NCBI RefSeq assembly: GCF_001550135.1
Contig: NZ_LRUE01000016.1
Span: 62,001-126,000 of the forward strand
Length of the DNA stretch: 64,000 nt
DNA from: Pseudoalteromonas shioyasakiensis
Lineage (GTDB): Bacteria > Pseudomonadota > Gammaproteobacteria > Enterobacterales > Alteromonadaceae
Direction: 5' to 3'
The first letter of the stretch is position 1. Each line of letters opens with the position of its first letter. A program made the translations under genes and the position numbers. Of the stretch, positions 1 to 9,010 are shown piece after piece. The notes under the pieces are model-generated. The model saw nothing but the letters and a program-made list of their open reading frames with translations. It did no database searches and was not told the origin of the DNA.

Positions 1-176
1 AAATCAACATGAATAGCACCAAGCTTTGGCTCGTCCTTTTTCTTCAGGCTAAGACCTTGGTCGTCATAATGAAGCGAAAATCCCGCATTTTGCTCAGCCC
101 ACTTAGCCAAACCAAAACGTTGCTCAATCGCATCTAAATAAGGACGCATTTCTTTAAAAGGACAATGAATTACCAC
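1..176 (-). CDS. rsmJ: 16S rRNA m2G1516 methyltransferase RsmJ, N-terminal part (cut by window edge)
   Basis: The reading frame runs off the left end of the window, so only about 58 N-terminal residues are visible. It contains LSLKKKDEPKLGAIHVDF, which matches the conserved N-terminal RsmJ block (LELRKRDEPKLGGIFVDF in E. coli as I remember it). RsmJ methylates G1516 of 16S rRNA using S-adenosylmethionine; the SAM-binding part lies outside the window. I chose the GTG at 176 because an in-frame stop lies shortly upstream and a GGAG sits about eight bases before it. In enterobacteria rsmJ lies next to prlC; here a response regulator gene separates them. Confidence 0.8.
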   Translation of the reverse strand, partial: MVIHCPFKEMRPYLDAIEQRFGLAKWAEQNAGFSLHYDDQGLSLKKKDEPKLGAIHVD

Positions 177-219
177 GTAAAACTCCGAGCTATATTATTC
201 GGCGCCAGTATAGCATGGC

Positions 220-1398
220 TTAAAATAGCTCGATATCCGTTTGTGAAGTCACATCTTCGGTCTCACTCGGTTCAGCCATTTTTTGTAAGCTCGCTAAAAG
301 TTCACTACGCGATTCGATAATATGCTTTAGCTGAAACTTTATAAACGATAAGTCTTCATTCAGTGAGGTAAATATTAGCTGGGTTTGTTTTAATTGCTGC
401 AAGTGAAATGCGACTTCGTCGCTGCCCGATAAACCACTTTGCTCAATAGACTTATTTAGCTCATCAAGTTGGGCGGCAAATTTCTCGACAGCATGTTCGC
501 GCGAATCACTGTTTTGGTACATTTGATCAGATAACTCATTAAACGAGTTACCAATTTGCTGCGCCTGAGTCAGTGCCCGCTCATTGTTTTCCATGTCTTG
601 TACTTTGGCGTTAGTCACCTCAAGAATATGCGGGAATAGATCTTTATAACGACCATAAAGCTGGGCATCATCAAGTGGCATGTTTTTGATCAGCATCGAC
701 ACTTTAGGGTAATTAATAATAGTGCGATGGCTAAAATCAACAAAGCGATTTGCATCACGGTGTTTTTCGAGCAGCTCTTGCTCAAGTGGACACACCCCGC
801 CCTCAGCACTACAAAATATGCCTACATCTTGATACCAAAACGCCAGTACGACATCGAGCTCCATCGGATTAAAAAACTCAAACATATGCTCAGATAACGC
901 TTTGATATCGTGTGCATGATAGCTTTGCCCAACGTAGCGCATTATACGACCCATATCCCCTGAATCTGTCATCGCGATTTCGGCAGTGATTTGCGCTCGC
1001 TCTACATCACTTTTAAGCTTTTTAGAGTGCTGACGATATTGATATAACACGCGAATACGTGCCATGAGTTCTTCAGCATTAAATGGTTTTACAATGTAGT
1101 CAGCAGCACCTGCGTTATAACCTTTTACACGGTCTGGTAGGTCAGCTTTACCCGATAAAAACATCACAGGCGTGTCTTTTGTTTGCGGGTTAGCTTTTAA
1201 TTCGTTACATACCTCAAAGCCCGTTTTACCCGGCATTTCGATATCTAGTAAGATGATATCAGGGTTGTACTTTAACGCCTGTCTTAATCCTTCGTCGCCA
1301 TTTTTAGCATGGATCAGTGTGCAAAAGCCCGATAGCGATTCCTCAATCACATGATGGATATATTTATCATCATCAATGGCTAATACAAGTTTTGACAT
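220..1398 (-). CDS. Response regulator with N-terminal receiver domain and uncharacterised C-terminal half
   Basis: Residues 1-125 form a canonical CheY-like receiver: the acidic pair at D9/D10, the phospho-acceptor D52 in LLDIEMPG, S82 in MFLSG and K104 in VKPF. There is no recognisable DNA-binding, GGDEF, EAL or histidine kinase domain after it. Residues about 135-270 look like a globular sensor-like region (with YQDVGIFCSAEGG), and residues about 265-375 are helical and probably coiled coil. Output is therefore unknown; protein-protein signalling is possible. No partner kinase gene is adjacent. It lies between rsmJ and prlC, genes that are otherwise neighbours, so it is probably an insertion in this lineage. 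It has its own upstream space, with the prlC terminator before it. Confidence 0.85.
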   Translation of the reverse strand: MSKLVLAIDDDKYIHHVIEESLSGFCTLIHAKNGDEGLRQALKYNPDIILLDIEMPGKTGFEVCNELKANPQTKDTPVMFLSGKADLPDRVKGYNAGAADYIVKPFNAEELMARIRVLYQYRQHSKKLKSDVERAQITAEIAMTDSGDMGRIMRYVGQSYHAHDIKALSEHMFEFFNPMELDVVLAFWYQDVGIFCSAEGGVCPLEQELLEKHRDANRFVDFSHRTIINYPKVSMLIKNMPLDDAQLYGRYKDLFPHILEVTNAKVQDMENNERALTQAQQIGNSFNELSDQMYQNSDSREHAVEKFAAQLDELNKSIEQSGLSGSDEVAFHLQQLKQTQLIFTSLNEDLSFIKFQLKHIIESRSELLASLQKMAEPSETEDVTSQTDIELF

Positions 1399-1461
1399 GC
1401 TTAATTCCTATAAACTCTTTTTTAAGAAGGATAGTACGAGAGCGTGATTTTGCGAAGAAAT

Positions 1462-1491
1462 ATTAATAAAAAAAGCGCCTTACGGCGCTTT
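1462..1491 (-). terminator. Rho-independent terminator after prlC
   Basis: An 8-bp stem (AAAGCGCC / GGCGCTTT) with a 4-base loop is followed, reading leftward, by a run of T. It lies just after the prlC stop codon. Confidence 0.85.
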
Positions 1492-1507
1492 AGATCAACA
1501 AACTTTA

Positions 1508-3559
1508 TTATGCAGCAATGCCGCTGTGTCTAAGTAGTGCATCAACTTGAGGTTCGCGTCCTCGGAACTTTTTAAATAGCTCCATCGGCTCTTCACTGCC
1601 CCCTTTCTCTAAAATGTTCTTTAAGAAAGCTTCGCCCGTTGCTGGGTTAAAGATGCCTTCTTCTTCAAATTTAGAAAACGCATCAGCCGAAAGTACTTCA
1701 GCCCACTTGTAAGAGTAATAACCTGCGCTGTAACCGCCCGCAAAAATGTGGCTAAAGCCATGCTGAAAGCGGTTAAATGCAGGCGCTTTAACAACGGCCG
1801 TTTTACTGCGCACATCATCAAGAGTTGCTTGAATGTTACATGGCTCACCCGCTTTGTAAGTATAGTGAATAGTAAAGTCAAACAACGAGAACTCAAGCTG
1901 ACGCAGCATTTGCATACCTGATTGGAAGTTCTTCGCAGCTAGGAGTTTATCTAATAACTCTTTTGGTAACGGCTCATCTGTTTCGTAATGGCCCGAAATA
2001 AAGCTCAGCGCTTCTTCTTCGTAGCACCAGTTTTCAAGGAACTGACTTGGTAACTCAACCGCATCCCATGCAACACCGTTAATACCTGCAACTGGCGCAG
2101 CATCAACTTGTGTCAACATATGGTGAATACCATGACCAAACTCATGGAATAACGTAGTCACTTCGTTATGCGTAAACAAAGCAGGCTTATCACCCACTGC
2201 TTTATTAAAGTTACACACTAAGTACGCAACAGGGGTTTGTAATTCGCCGTTTGCACGTACTTTTCGACCCATGCAGTCATCCATCCATGCGCCGCCACGC
2301 TTACGATCGCGAGCGTATAAATCTAGATAAAAACGGCCACGTAAAGTATTGCTACTATCGTAAATTTCGAAAAAACGTACATCGGGGTGGTAAGTATCAA
2401 ACTCTGTGACTTCTTTTACGCTAATACCAAATAAACGATTTACAGTAGTGAATAAGCCACTTAAAACTTTATTGGCAGGGAAATATGGGCGCAGTACTTC
2501 ATCAGAAATCGCGTATTTTTCTTGCTTAAGTTTTTCACCGTAATAAGCGTAGTCCCACGCGGCAAGCTCTGTCACACCGTGCTTATCTTTTGCGTAAGCA
2601 GTTAGCTCAGCAAGCTCTTGCTCAGCTTGTGGTTTAGACTTAGCTGCTAAATCTTCTAAGAATGAGAAAACTTGCTCTGGCGTTTCTGCCATTTTAGTCG
2701 CCAATGACATATCAGCGTAGCTGTTAAAGCCAAGTAACTCGGCAAGTTCATGACGAAGGGCAAGCTCTTCGCTCATAATGGCAGAGTTATCAAACTCACC
2801 GGCATTAGGGCCTTGATCAGAGGCACGCGTCACAAACGCAGTGTAAAACTCTTCACGTAACTCACGGTTATCAGCATAAGTCATGATTGGTAAGTAAGAT
2901 GGAAAATCTAACGTGAATACCCAGCCATCTAGCTCTTTACTTTTAGCTGTATCAGCACCAAGAGCTAACGCAGACTCTGGTAAACCAGCCAGTTCGCTTT
3001 CATCTGTAATGTGCTTTTGCCAAGCGAGTGTGGCATCCATGACATTGTTACCAAACTTAGAGGCCAGCTCAGATAAACGCGCACTGATTTCGCCATAACG
3101 CTTTTGTTGCTCTGGCTTTAAAGCAATACCAGATAGCTCAAAATCACGCAGTGCATTAGTAATGGTTTTTTGCTGGGCAATCGTTAGTGTTTTAAATTCG
3201 TCACTGTTGTGAAGCGCGTTGTAAGCATCGTATAAACCTTGATGCTGACCAACAAACGTTGAATACTCAGATAACAACGGCAAACATTGCTCATAGGCTT
3301 CACGTAGCTCGTCGTTATTAACGACAGAATTCATATGTGATACCGGTGAAAATAAGCGTGATAACTTGTCATCAGCTTCTTCAAGCGGAAGCACCAAATC
3401 ATTCCATGTGTATGATTTAGTTTCCAGTACCTCATCTATTTTGGTACGACACTCAGCAATCGCTGCTTTTAATGCTGGCACTACGTGTGCTGGTTTAATT
3501 TTAGAAAACGGCGGAAGCCCTTCTAAACCAATGAGTGGGTTATTTTCTGCAATTGTCAT
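1508..3559 (-). CDS. prlC: Oligopeptidase A (M3A zinc metallopeptidase)
   Basis: This cytoplasmic zinc endopeptidase degrades oligopeptides, including cleaved signal peptides. The 683-residue product matches the roughly 680-residue family length. The zinc motif HEFGH is at about residues 472-476, followed by the downstream glutamate region (AVELPSQ) and the conserved C-terminal block with HIFAGGYSAGYYSYKWAEV. I start it at the ATG at 3559 (MTIAENNP), which has a GAGAAC-like ribosome binding site; a TTG four codons further upstream is open but less likely. It is divergent from gorA across about 150 bases, echoing the prlC/gor neighbourhood of enterobacteria. Confidence 0.95.
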   Translation of the reverse strand: MTIAENNPLIGLEGLPPFSKIKPAHVVPALKAAIAECRTKIDEVLETKSYTWNDLVLPLEEADDKLSRLFSPVSHMNSVVNNDELREAYEQCLPLLSEYSTFVGQHQGLYDAYNALHNSDEFKTLTIAQQKTITNALRDFELSGIALKPEQQKRYGEISARLSELASKFGNNVMDATLAWQKHITDESELAGLPESALALGADTAKSKELDGWVFTLDFPSYLPIMTYADNRELREEFYTAFVTRASDQGPNAGEFDNSAIMSEELALRHELAELLGFNSYADMSLATKMAETPEQVFSFLEDLAAKSKPQAEQELAELTAYAKDKHGVTELAAWDYAYYGEKLKQEKYAISDEVLRPYFPANKVLSGLFTTVNRLFGISVKEVTEFDTYHPDVRFFEIYDSSNTLRGRFYLDLYARDRKRGGAWMDDCMGRKVRANGELQTPVAYLVCNFNKAVGDKPALFTHNEVTTLFHEFGHGIHHMLTQVDAAPVAGINGVAWDAVELPSQFLENWCYEEEALSFISGHYETDEPLPKELLDKLLAAKNFQSGMQMLRQLEFSLFDFTIHYTYKAGEPCNIQATLDDVRSKTAVVKAPAFNRFQHGFSHIFAGGYSAGYYSYKWAEVLSADAFSKFEEEGIFNPATGEAFLKNILEKGGSEEPMELFKKFRGREPQVDALLRHSGIAA

Positions 3560-3710
3560 TTTCGTTCTCAAATTTTATGCGAAGATGATTTTGAAGTTGG
3601 GGCGAATTGATGAAATACAAGGGGCTTAACCTTGGTCTTTATTATGCTATTATCAACTTATTACTAAATCGATTAATTAATAAAGAATTATCTATTTTTG
3701 AGGACAAACT

Positions 3711-5072
3711 ATGGCTCAGCATTTTGATTACATTGCAATTGGTGGTGGTAGTGGCGGTATTGCCTCTGCAAACCGTGCAGCAATGCGTGGCGCAAAAGTC
3801 GCTCTTATTGAAGCAAAACACATGGGTGGCACCTGTGTAAACGTGGGTTGTGTTCCAAAGAAAGTTATGTGGCACGGCGCACAAATTGCTGAAGCAATTA
3901 ACGCGTATGCACCTGACTACGGCTTTGATGTTGAATTAAAAAGCTTTAGCTGGGCTAAATTAGTTGAAAGCCGCGAAGCGTATATAGGCCGTATTCACCA
4001 AGGTTACAACAAGTACTTATCTAGCAATGGTGTAACTGTAATCAATGGCTTTGCTAAGTTTGTTGATAACAAAACAGTTGAAGTTAACGGTGAGCTATAC
4101 ACGGCAGACCATATCCTTGTTGCTGTTGGTGGTCGCCCTACTATTCCTAACATCCCAGGCGCTGAGCTTGGTATTGATTCAAATGGCTTCTTTGAGCTAG
4201 ACGCACAGCCTAAGCGTGTTGCTGTGGTTGGTGCTGGTTACATTGCCGTTGAAATCGCAGGTGTACTTCATAGCCTTGGTACAGAAACACATCTGTTTGT
4301 TCGTAAAAACAAACCACTACGTACTTTTGACCCATACATCGTTGATACGCTTGTCGATATTATGGCAAAAGAAGGCCCTACTCTTCACACTGAGTGCACA
4401 CCAAAAGAAGTGGTTAAAGAAAGCGATGGTAGCTTAACAATTCACTTTGAAAATGGTCACAGCCAAAACGTTGATGAAGTTATTTGGGCAATTGGCCGTA
4501 CACCAACAACAGACAAGATCAACCTTGCAGCGGCAGGTGTTGAAGTAACTGAAGGTGGTTACGTTAAAGTAGACGAATTCCAAAACACTACAGCTGAAAA
4601 CGTATACGCAGTTGGCGATATCATCGAAAACGGTATTGAACTTACGCCAGTAGCCGTTAAAGCGGGCCGTACTCTATCAGAGCGTTTATTCAATAAAGAA
4701 TTGCCTGATGATTTAAAAATGGATTACGAGCTAGTACCTACAGTGGTATTCAGCCATCCACCAATCGGCACAATTGGTTTAACAGAGCAGCAAGCAATTG
4801 ATCAGTACGGCAGCGATAACGTTAAAGTATATAAATCAAGCTTTGCTGCAATGTACACAGCGGTTACTCAGCACCGCCAAGCATGTAACATGATGCTAGT
4901 GTGTGCAGGCGAAGACGAAAAAGTTGTTGGCTTACACGGCATTGGTTTTACCGTTGATGAAATGATCCAAGGTTTTGCCGTTGCAATGAAGATGGGCGCA
5001 ACCAAAGCAGACTTTGATGCTGTTGTGGCAATTCACCCGACTGGCTCTGAAGAGTTTGTTACCATGAGATAA
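3711..5072 (+). CDS. gorA: Glutathione-disulfide reductase
   Basis: A cytoplasmic FAD enzyme that reduces oxidised glutathione with NADPH. The 453 residues show the FAD dinucleotide fold ([16 protein letters not shown], residues 9-24), the redox-active disulfide C42/C47 in [16 protein letters not shown], the NADPH-binding [11 protein letters not shown] near residue 175, the second FAD motif YAVGDI, and the C-terminal catalytic H442/E447 in HPTGSEEF. Length and motifs distinguish it from lipoamide dehydrogenase and mercuric reductase. A TTGAGGA ribosome binding site precedes the ATG. It is a single-gene unit ended by a strong terminator. Confidence 0.97.
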   Translation: MAQHFDYIAIGGGSGGIASANRAAMRGAKVALIEAKHMGGTCVNVGCVPKKVMWHGAQIAEAINAYAPDYGFDVELKSFSWAKLVESREAYIGRIHQGYNKYLSSNGVTVINGFAKFVDNKTVEVNGELYTADHILVAVGGRPTIPNIPGAELGIDSNGFFELDAQPKRVAVVGAGYIAVEIAGVLHSLGTETHLFVRKNKPLRTFDPYIVDTLVDIMAKEGPTLHTECTPKEVVKESDGSLTIHFENGHSQNVDEVIWAIGRTPTTDKINLAAAGVEVTEGGYVKVDEFQNTTAENVYAVGDIIENGIELTPVAVKAGRTLSERLFNKELPDDLKMDYELVPTVVFSHPPIGTIGLTEQQAIDQYGSDNVKVYKSSFAAMYTAVTQHRQACNMMLVCAGEDEKVVGLHGIGFTVDEMIQGFAVAMKMGATKADFDAVVAIHPTGSEEFVTMR

Positions 5073-5094
5073 ACTCGCGTTACGAGTCAATTTT

Positions 5095-5126
5095 AAAACC
5101 TTGTGGTGCTGCCACAAGGTTTTTTT
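5095..5126 (+). terminator. Rho-independent terminator after gorA
   Basis: A perfect 11-bp stem (AAACCTTGTGG / CCACAAGGTTT) with a 5-base loop runs into T residues directly after the gorA stop. Confidence 0.92.
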
Positions 5127-5193
5127 ATGCCTATGATTACAAAGAGAGGGTGAGTTGTTAAACTCAGTTAAAAGAATAAAAACGTAAACTACT

Positions 5194-6234
5194 TTGCAAT
5201 CAATCACTTTATTTCCTGTACACCTTGTACAGTGCATCTTTCTGTTTCAAATGTTATTTGGTGCATTATTAATTAATAGCCAAAAACAAAGTCGTTCCTT
5301 GGTGCTGCTGTTTGCGTTTCAAGGCTGTGTATGTGCCTTTAACCTGCTAGAAGGGTTAGGGTTTTCTAGTTACTTAATCACCCCTGCATTTACATTACTG
5401 TATGGGCCTATGATTTACTTTTTTACCTTGTCGATTACAGGTAAACAGCCCTTTAAAACATCACACTACGCGGTTCACTTAATTCCTGCGGCTATTTCCT
5501 TAGCCTTTACCCATTACACGCAAGCGATTATTTTACTTGGTTCGCTCAGTCAACTTGGCTACTTTTACTTTGCTTATGGCATTTTAAAGCGCTATCACAA
5601 ACAACTTATGCATGCGCGATCAGATGCTGAGAGCCTTAAATTAAAGTGGCTGATCAAAGCATTATTTATTTTTGCCATTATTGTCATATTCGATTTGCTG
5701 CGCATGAATGCGCAACCAATTACGCCGCTCGATTTAAAGATGCACTGGTATTTATTAAACGAAATACTGTTACTGCTAATGTTTAGCTTTTTGTTGTTTC
5801 ACACCATCAAAAATAGCTTTCAATTCGAGCCAGTCACATTCTCTGAAGAACCCGAAGCTGAACAAACTGATTCGTCTGACGAGCAACTTGCACAGCAAAT
5901 TTTCTCAACCATTGATGACTTGATTATTAACGAATCGCTTTATCGACAACCTAGGCTCTCACTGAACGACTTAGCAAATCAAACTGGACTCTGTAGTAAA
6001 GAAATATCTTGGGCTATTAACAGCACAACGGGAAACAACTTTTGTGAGTACATCAACCAGCATAGAGTGAATGATGTTAAACGCGAAATAGAGCAAGACT
6101 CACCTCAAAAACTCAGCCTGATAGAGCTGGCATTTCAAGCTGGCTTTAATTCTAAATCGACGTTTAATGCCGTGTTTAAAAAAGAAACGGGATTAACACC
6201 GAGTCAATTTAAGAAGCAAACGCAAAATAATTAG
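5194..6234 (+). CDS. AraC-family regulator with N-terminal multi-helix membrane domain
   Basis: Residues about 5-210 are a run of hydrophobic segments consistent with six or seven membrane helices. The C-terminal 100 residues (about 245-345) are an AraC-type double helix-turn-helix, with the family signature near IELAFQAGFNSKSTFNAVFK and the ending ETGLTPSQFKK. This layout is a known class of membrane-tethered AraC regulators; the signal sensed and the target genes cannot be inferred. The start is a TTG at 5194: a stop codon lies three codons upstream and the next in-frame ATG would cut into the first membrane segment. The Shine-Dalgarno is weak. A terminator follows. Confidence 0.85.
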   Translation: MQSITLFPVHLVQCIFLFQMLFGALLINSQKQSRSLVLLFAFQGCVCAFNLLEGLGFSSYLITPAFTLLYGPMIYFFTLSITGKQPFKTSHYAVHLIPAAISLAFTHYTQAIILLGSLSQLGYFYFAYGILKRYHKQLMHARSDAESLKLKWLIKALFIFAIIVIFDLLRMNAQPITPLDLKMHWYLLNEILLLLMFSFLLFHTIKNSFQFEPVTFSEEPEAEQTDSSDEQLAQQIFSTIDDLIINESLYRQPRLSLNDLANQTGLCSKEISWAINSTTGNNFCEYINQHRVNDVKREIEQDSPQKLSLIELAFQAGFNSKSTFNAVFKKETGLTPSQFKKQTQNN

Positions 6235-6251
6235 CTCATAAAACAGACAAA

Positions 6252-6285
6252 AAACGTCCTAAATCCTATTTTAGGACGCTTTTTT
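6252..6285 (+). terminator. Rho-independent terminator after the AraC-type gene
   Basis: A 9-bp stem (CGTCCTAAA / TTTAGGACG) followed by CTTTTTT. Confidence 0.9.
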
Positions 6286-6331
6286 ACAACCCAAACGCTA
6301 ATTTAAACAAAAAACAGCTTTGAGACTCCTG

Positions 6332-8099
6332 ATGAACAAGTCCTATTTTTTACTACTCACATTGTGCCTATTAATAAACTTTTCGGGTTTTGCGTTTGCA
6401 ACGAATCACTCTTTAGAAGTAACGAATCAAGCCTTAAAAGTACAACCAAGTCGTGTTGGTGCAAGCGACCCAATCGCTTACTTTCAATCGAAAACAGCAG
6501 CAATAGAGTTTGCTAAACAACAAAACTGGGCTCAGGTGAATAAACTCACAGAAAAGCTCATTAATGAATATCAACATGATGGCGATACTTGGTATTTACT
6601 TGGTCTCAGTTATTTTCAATTGGCCGATTATCAAAATGCCAGCAATGCTTTGAAACGCGCACTTGCAATTGGAACTAGCTTAAAAGGCATTCCTAATGGG
6701 GCCAGTAACCCTAACGATTTAATGGTGAAAATTGCAGAGGCATATGCAGAGCTTAATAACCAACAGCAAGCCGAGTATTGGCTTAAAGAAGCACTGGCAG
6801 CAAGATGGGATGACCGCCCAACACTTGCTGGCACCAGCTTATTTAAATCTGGTATTAACCCTCACTTTCAAGGCTTTGCGCAATCAGCCAGTTATAAATC
6901 ACTTGCAGGTAATGATTTAGATACTGAGCTCAATCGAGATCAAAAATGGCGCGCCGATTTAGCGTTTTTAGTCGCAGAGATTAAACGTTTACACGTGGCA
7001 ATGTATCAAAACATGAGCTCACAACAGTTTGCAGAAAAAGTAGCTGAGATTGATAAATCGATTCCTGATCTGACTGATCAGCAAATTGTTTTTCAGTTTA
7101 TGGAGCTAATTGCATTGCTTGGCAATGGCCATAATTTATTGATTCCAGCATGGGGTAAAAAAGGCAACTTTCAGCAACTACCATTTCAGTTTTATCAATT
7201 TAGTGACGGTTTATATATCACCAAAGCTAGTAGCGATTACCAACAATATGTTGGCTATAAAGTTGAGGCATTTGCCGATACACCAGCCCAGCAAGCTCTT
7301 GAGTTAACTAAGCGTGTTAATGCTCGCGATAATGAAATGCAAACCCTTTGGCTAGGCCCATATTATTTAAGTTTGCTTAATGTGCTAAACGGGCTTGGCA
7401 TTAGCAAAGGTAACGAGGTAACACTCACGCTCAGCTCACCAAAAGGCGCTATCACCACAATTACACCAGCGCTCAAATCAATGCAATTTGCAGGCTTTCC
7501 TAAGTTACCAAAACTTGCTGAACACCCTACGCTTAGATACTTAGCAAAAAACAAGATGCCAATTTGGAGCGAATAAATTACTGTATGTGCAATTCAATGA
7601 TGTGCGTAATAGCAAAGATCTCACTCTTGTTGAATTTGCCATGCAGCTACAAGAACAGATCAAACACGATGACATTGAACATATGGTGCTAGACCTTCGC
7701 CATAACAGTGGTGGTAATGGCTCGCTCACCCCGCCTTTGGTGGCAACGGCCGCATTTTTTAAAGTATTAAAGCCACAAGGAAAGTTATTTATATTAATTG
7801 GCCGCAATACGTTTTCGGCAGGTCATGATGTAGCTGTTAAGATTGCCAATATAGTGCCTGCTATTTTTGTAGGTGAATCATCAGGCACCCGCCCTAATGT
7901 GGTAGGTGAAGCAGGCTGGTTTAACCTGCCATACAGTAAGCAAACAGGCCTTATTTCGAGCCAATTCCACCAGCAAAGCCGCGCAGAAGATCATCGTATT
8001 TGGTTAGCACCGGATATGCCAATTACGCTTTCTGCAAAAGACTACTTTGCAGGTGTCGACCCGGTAATGGATGCCGTTTTAACTATAACTAAGCAATAA
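6332..8099 (+). pseudogene. S41-family peptidase-like protein with TPR-like region, interrupted by a +1 frameshift
   Basis: Two reading frames make one protein. The first (6332-7576) has a signal peptide (NKSYFLLLTLCLLINFSGFAFA), TPR-like helices at about residues 50-160 (WYLLGLSYFQLADYQNASNA) and the N-terminal part of an S41/tail-specific-protease-like domain. It stops at TAA 7574-7576. The second frame continues at once with LLYVQFNDVRNSKD, DLRHNSGGNGS and GRNTFSAGHD (the likely serine region) and ends at 8099. Skipping a single base near 7574 joins them as MPIWSE-KLLYVQFNDV, matching the usual continuity of this family. The defect could be a genuine one-base insertion or a sequencing error; either half alone lacks part of the domain. 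I start at the ATG at 6332; an upstream TTG is open. Confidence 0.8.
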
Positions 8100-8159
8100 A
8101 CAGTGCTGGCACAAACCTTGTAACTGTTAATAAAGTAATCAGTTATAGCAAGAATTTGC

Positions 8160-8210
8160 CCTTGTTTACTGTGTAATTAAGCAATTATTACGCAGTAAAC
8201 AAGGCATTTT
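8160..8210 (+). terminator. Long hairpin between the S41 gene and the glutaredoxin-like gene, probable terminator
   Basis: Arms at 8160-8171 (CCTTGTTTACTG) and 8193-8204 are perfect inverted repeats. The stem continues inward through one T:G pair to GTAAT/ATTAC, giving about 18 bp around a 9-base loop. CATTTTT follows, so it probably terminates the upstream gene. It could also be a regulator binding site, as it ends only about 10 bases before the next ribosome binding site. Confidence 0.65.
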
Positions 8211-8224
8211 TACAAGGAGGCACT

Positions 8225-8956
8225 GTGTCTAAGTCTGCAATTTTATATCGCATGGTGACCGATGAGCATATTTGCCCATTCGGTTTAAAATCAAAAGATT
8301 TATTAGAGCGTCATGGCTACGATGTTGATGATCGTCATTTAACCAGCCGTGAGCAAACTGACGAATTCAAACAGCAGCATGATGTAAAAACCACACCACA
8401 AACCTTTATCAATGATAAACGCATTGGCGGTTACGATGATTTGCGCGACTTTTTTAATCTACCTGAGGCAGGTCAGCAAGGCACCAGTTACACCCCTGTA
8501 TTAGCGATTTTTGCAATGACCATGTTACTAAGCTGCGGTTTTACTTATGCCAGCGGTGAAGCTTTATTTTCTATGCAAAATCTGATGCTGTTCGTGGCAT
8601 TATCAATGGCGGTATTAGCGATACAAAAGCTGCAAGATTTATTCAGCTTTTCTAACTCATTTATTACCTATGACCTATTGGCCATGCGTGTCGTGCCCTA
8701 CGCCTATGTTTATCCATTTATCGAGGCGTATGTAGCGATAGGTATGGTGGCTAAATTACCCGCCTTAGCTGTTGCACCATTTTCATTTTTTATTGGTGGT
8801 ATAGGTGCGGTATCGGTTATTAAAGCTGTGTATATCGATAAACGAGAGCTGAAATGCGCCTGTGTTGGTGGCGACAGTAATGTGCCGCTCGGCTTTATAT
8901 CACTGAGTGAAAACTTATTTATGATAGCCGCGGGTATATGGATGCTATTTAGCTAA
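8225..8956 (+). CDS. Glutaredoxin-like domain fused to a MauE-like membrane domain
   Basis: The first 80 residues form a glutaredoxin-type fold with a CPFG active site (one cysteine) and the cis-proline region TTPQTFI followed by GGYDDL. Residues about 90-243 hold four or five membrane helices resembling the MauE/DoxX-like group, ending with a CAC motif (KCACVGG) near the last helix. MauE-like proteins are associated with disulfide chemistry or electron transfer, so a redox function in the inner membrane is the natural inference; the substrate is unknown. The GTG start at 8225 is supported by a strong AAGGAGG ten bases upstream. A terminator follows, so it is probably a single-gene unit. Confidence 0.82.
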   Translation: MSKSAILYRMVTDEHICPFGLKSKDLLERHGYDVDDRHLTSREQTDEFKQQHDVKTTPQTFINDKRIGGYDDLRDFFNLPEAGQQGTSYTPVLAIFAMTMLLSCGFTYASGEALFSMQNLMLFVALSMAVLAIQKLQDLFSFSNSFITYDLLAMRVVPYAYVYPFIEAYVAIGMVAKLPALAVAPFSFFIGGIGAVSVIKAVYIDKRELKCACVGGDSNVPLGFISLSENLFMIAAGIWMLFS

Positions 8957-8962
8957 TACAAA

Positions 8963-8990
8963 AACGCGAGGGATTACCCTCGCGTTCATT
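8963..8990. terminator. Bidirectional terminator between the Grx/MauE gene and tldD
   Basis: A perfect 10-bp stem (AACGCGAGGG / CCCTCGCGTT) with loop ATTA is flanked by A-rich and T-rich sequence on opposite sides. It sits between two converging genes. Confidence 0.85.
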
Positions 8991-9010
8991 TTCACTATTA
9001 GTGAGGATTA

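Noticed and set aside
7560-7590. Programmed +1 frameshift at the S41 gene
   Set aside because: GGAG lies close to the stop TAA, as in prfB, but the codon before the stop is GAA, a poor slip site, and spacing is shorter than in prfB. Mutation or sequence error is simpler.
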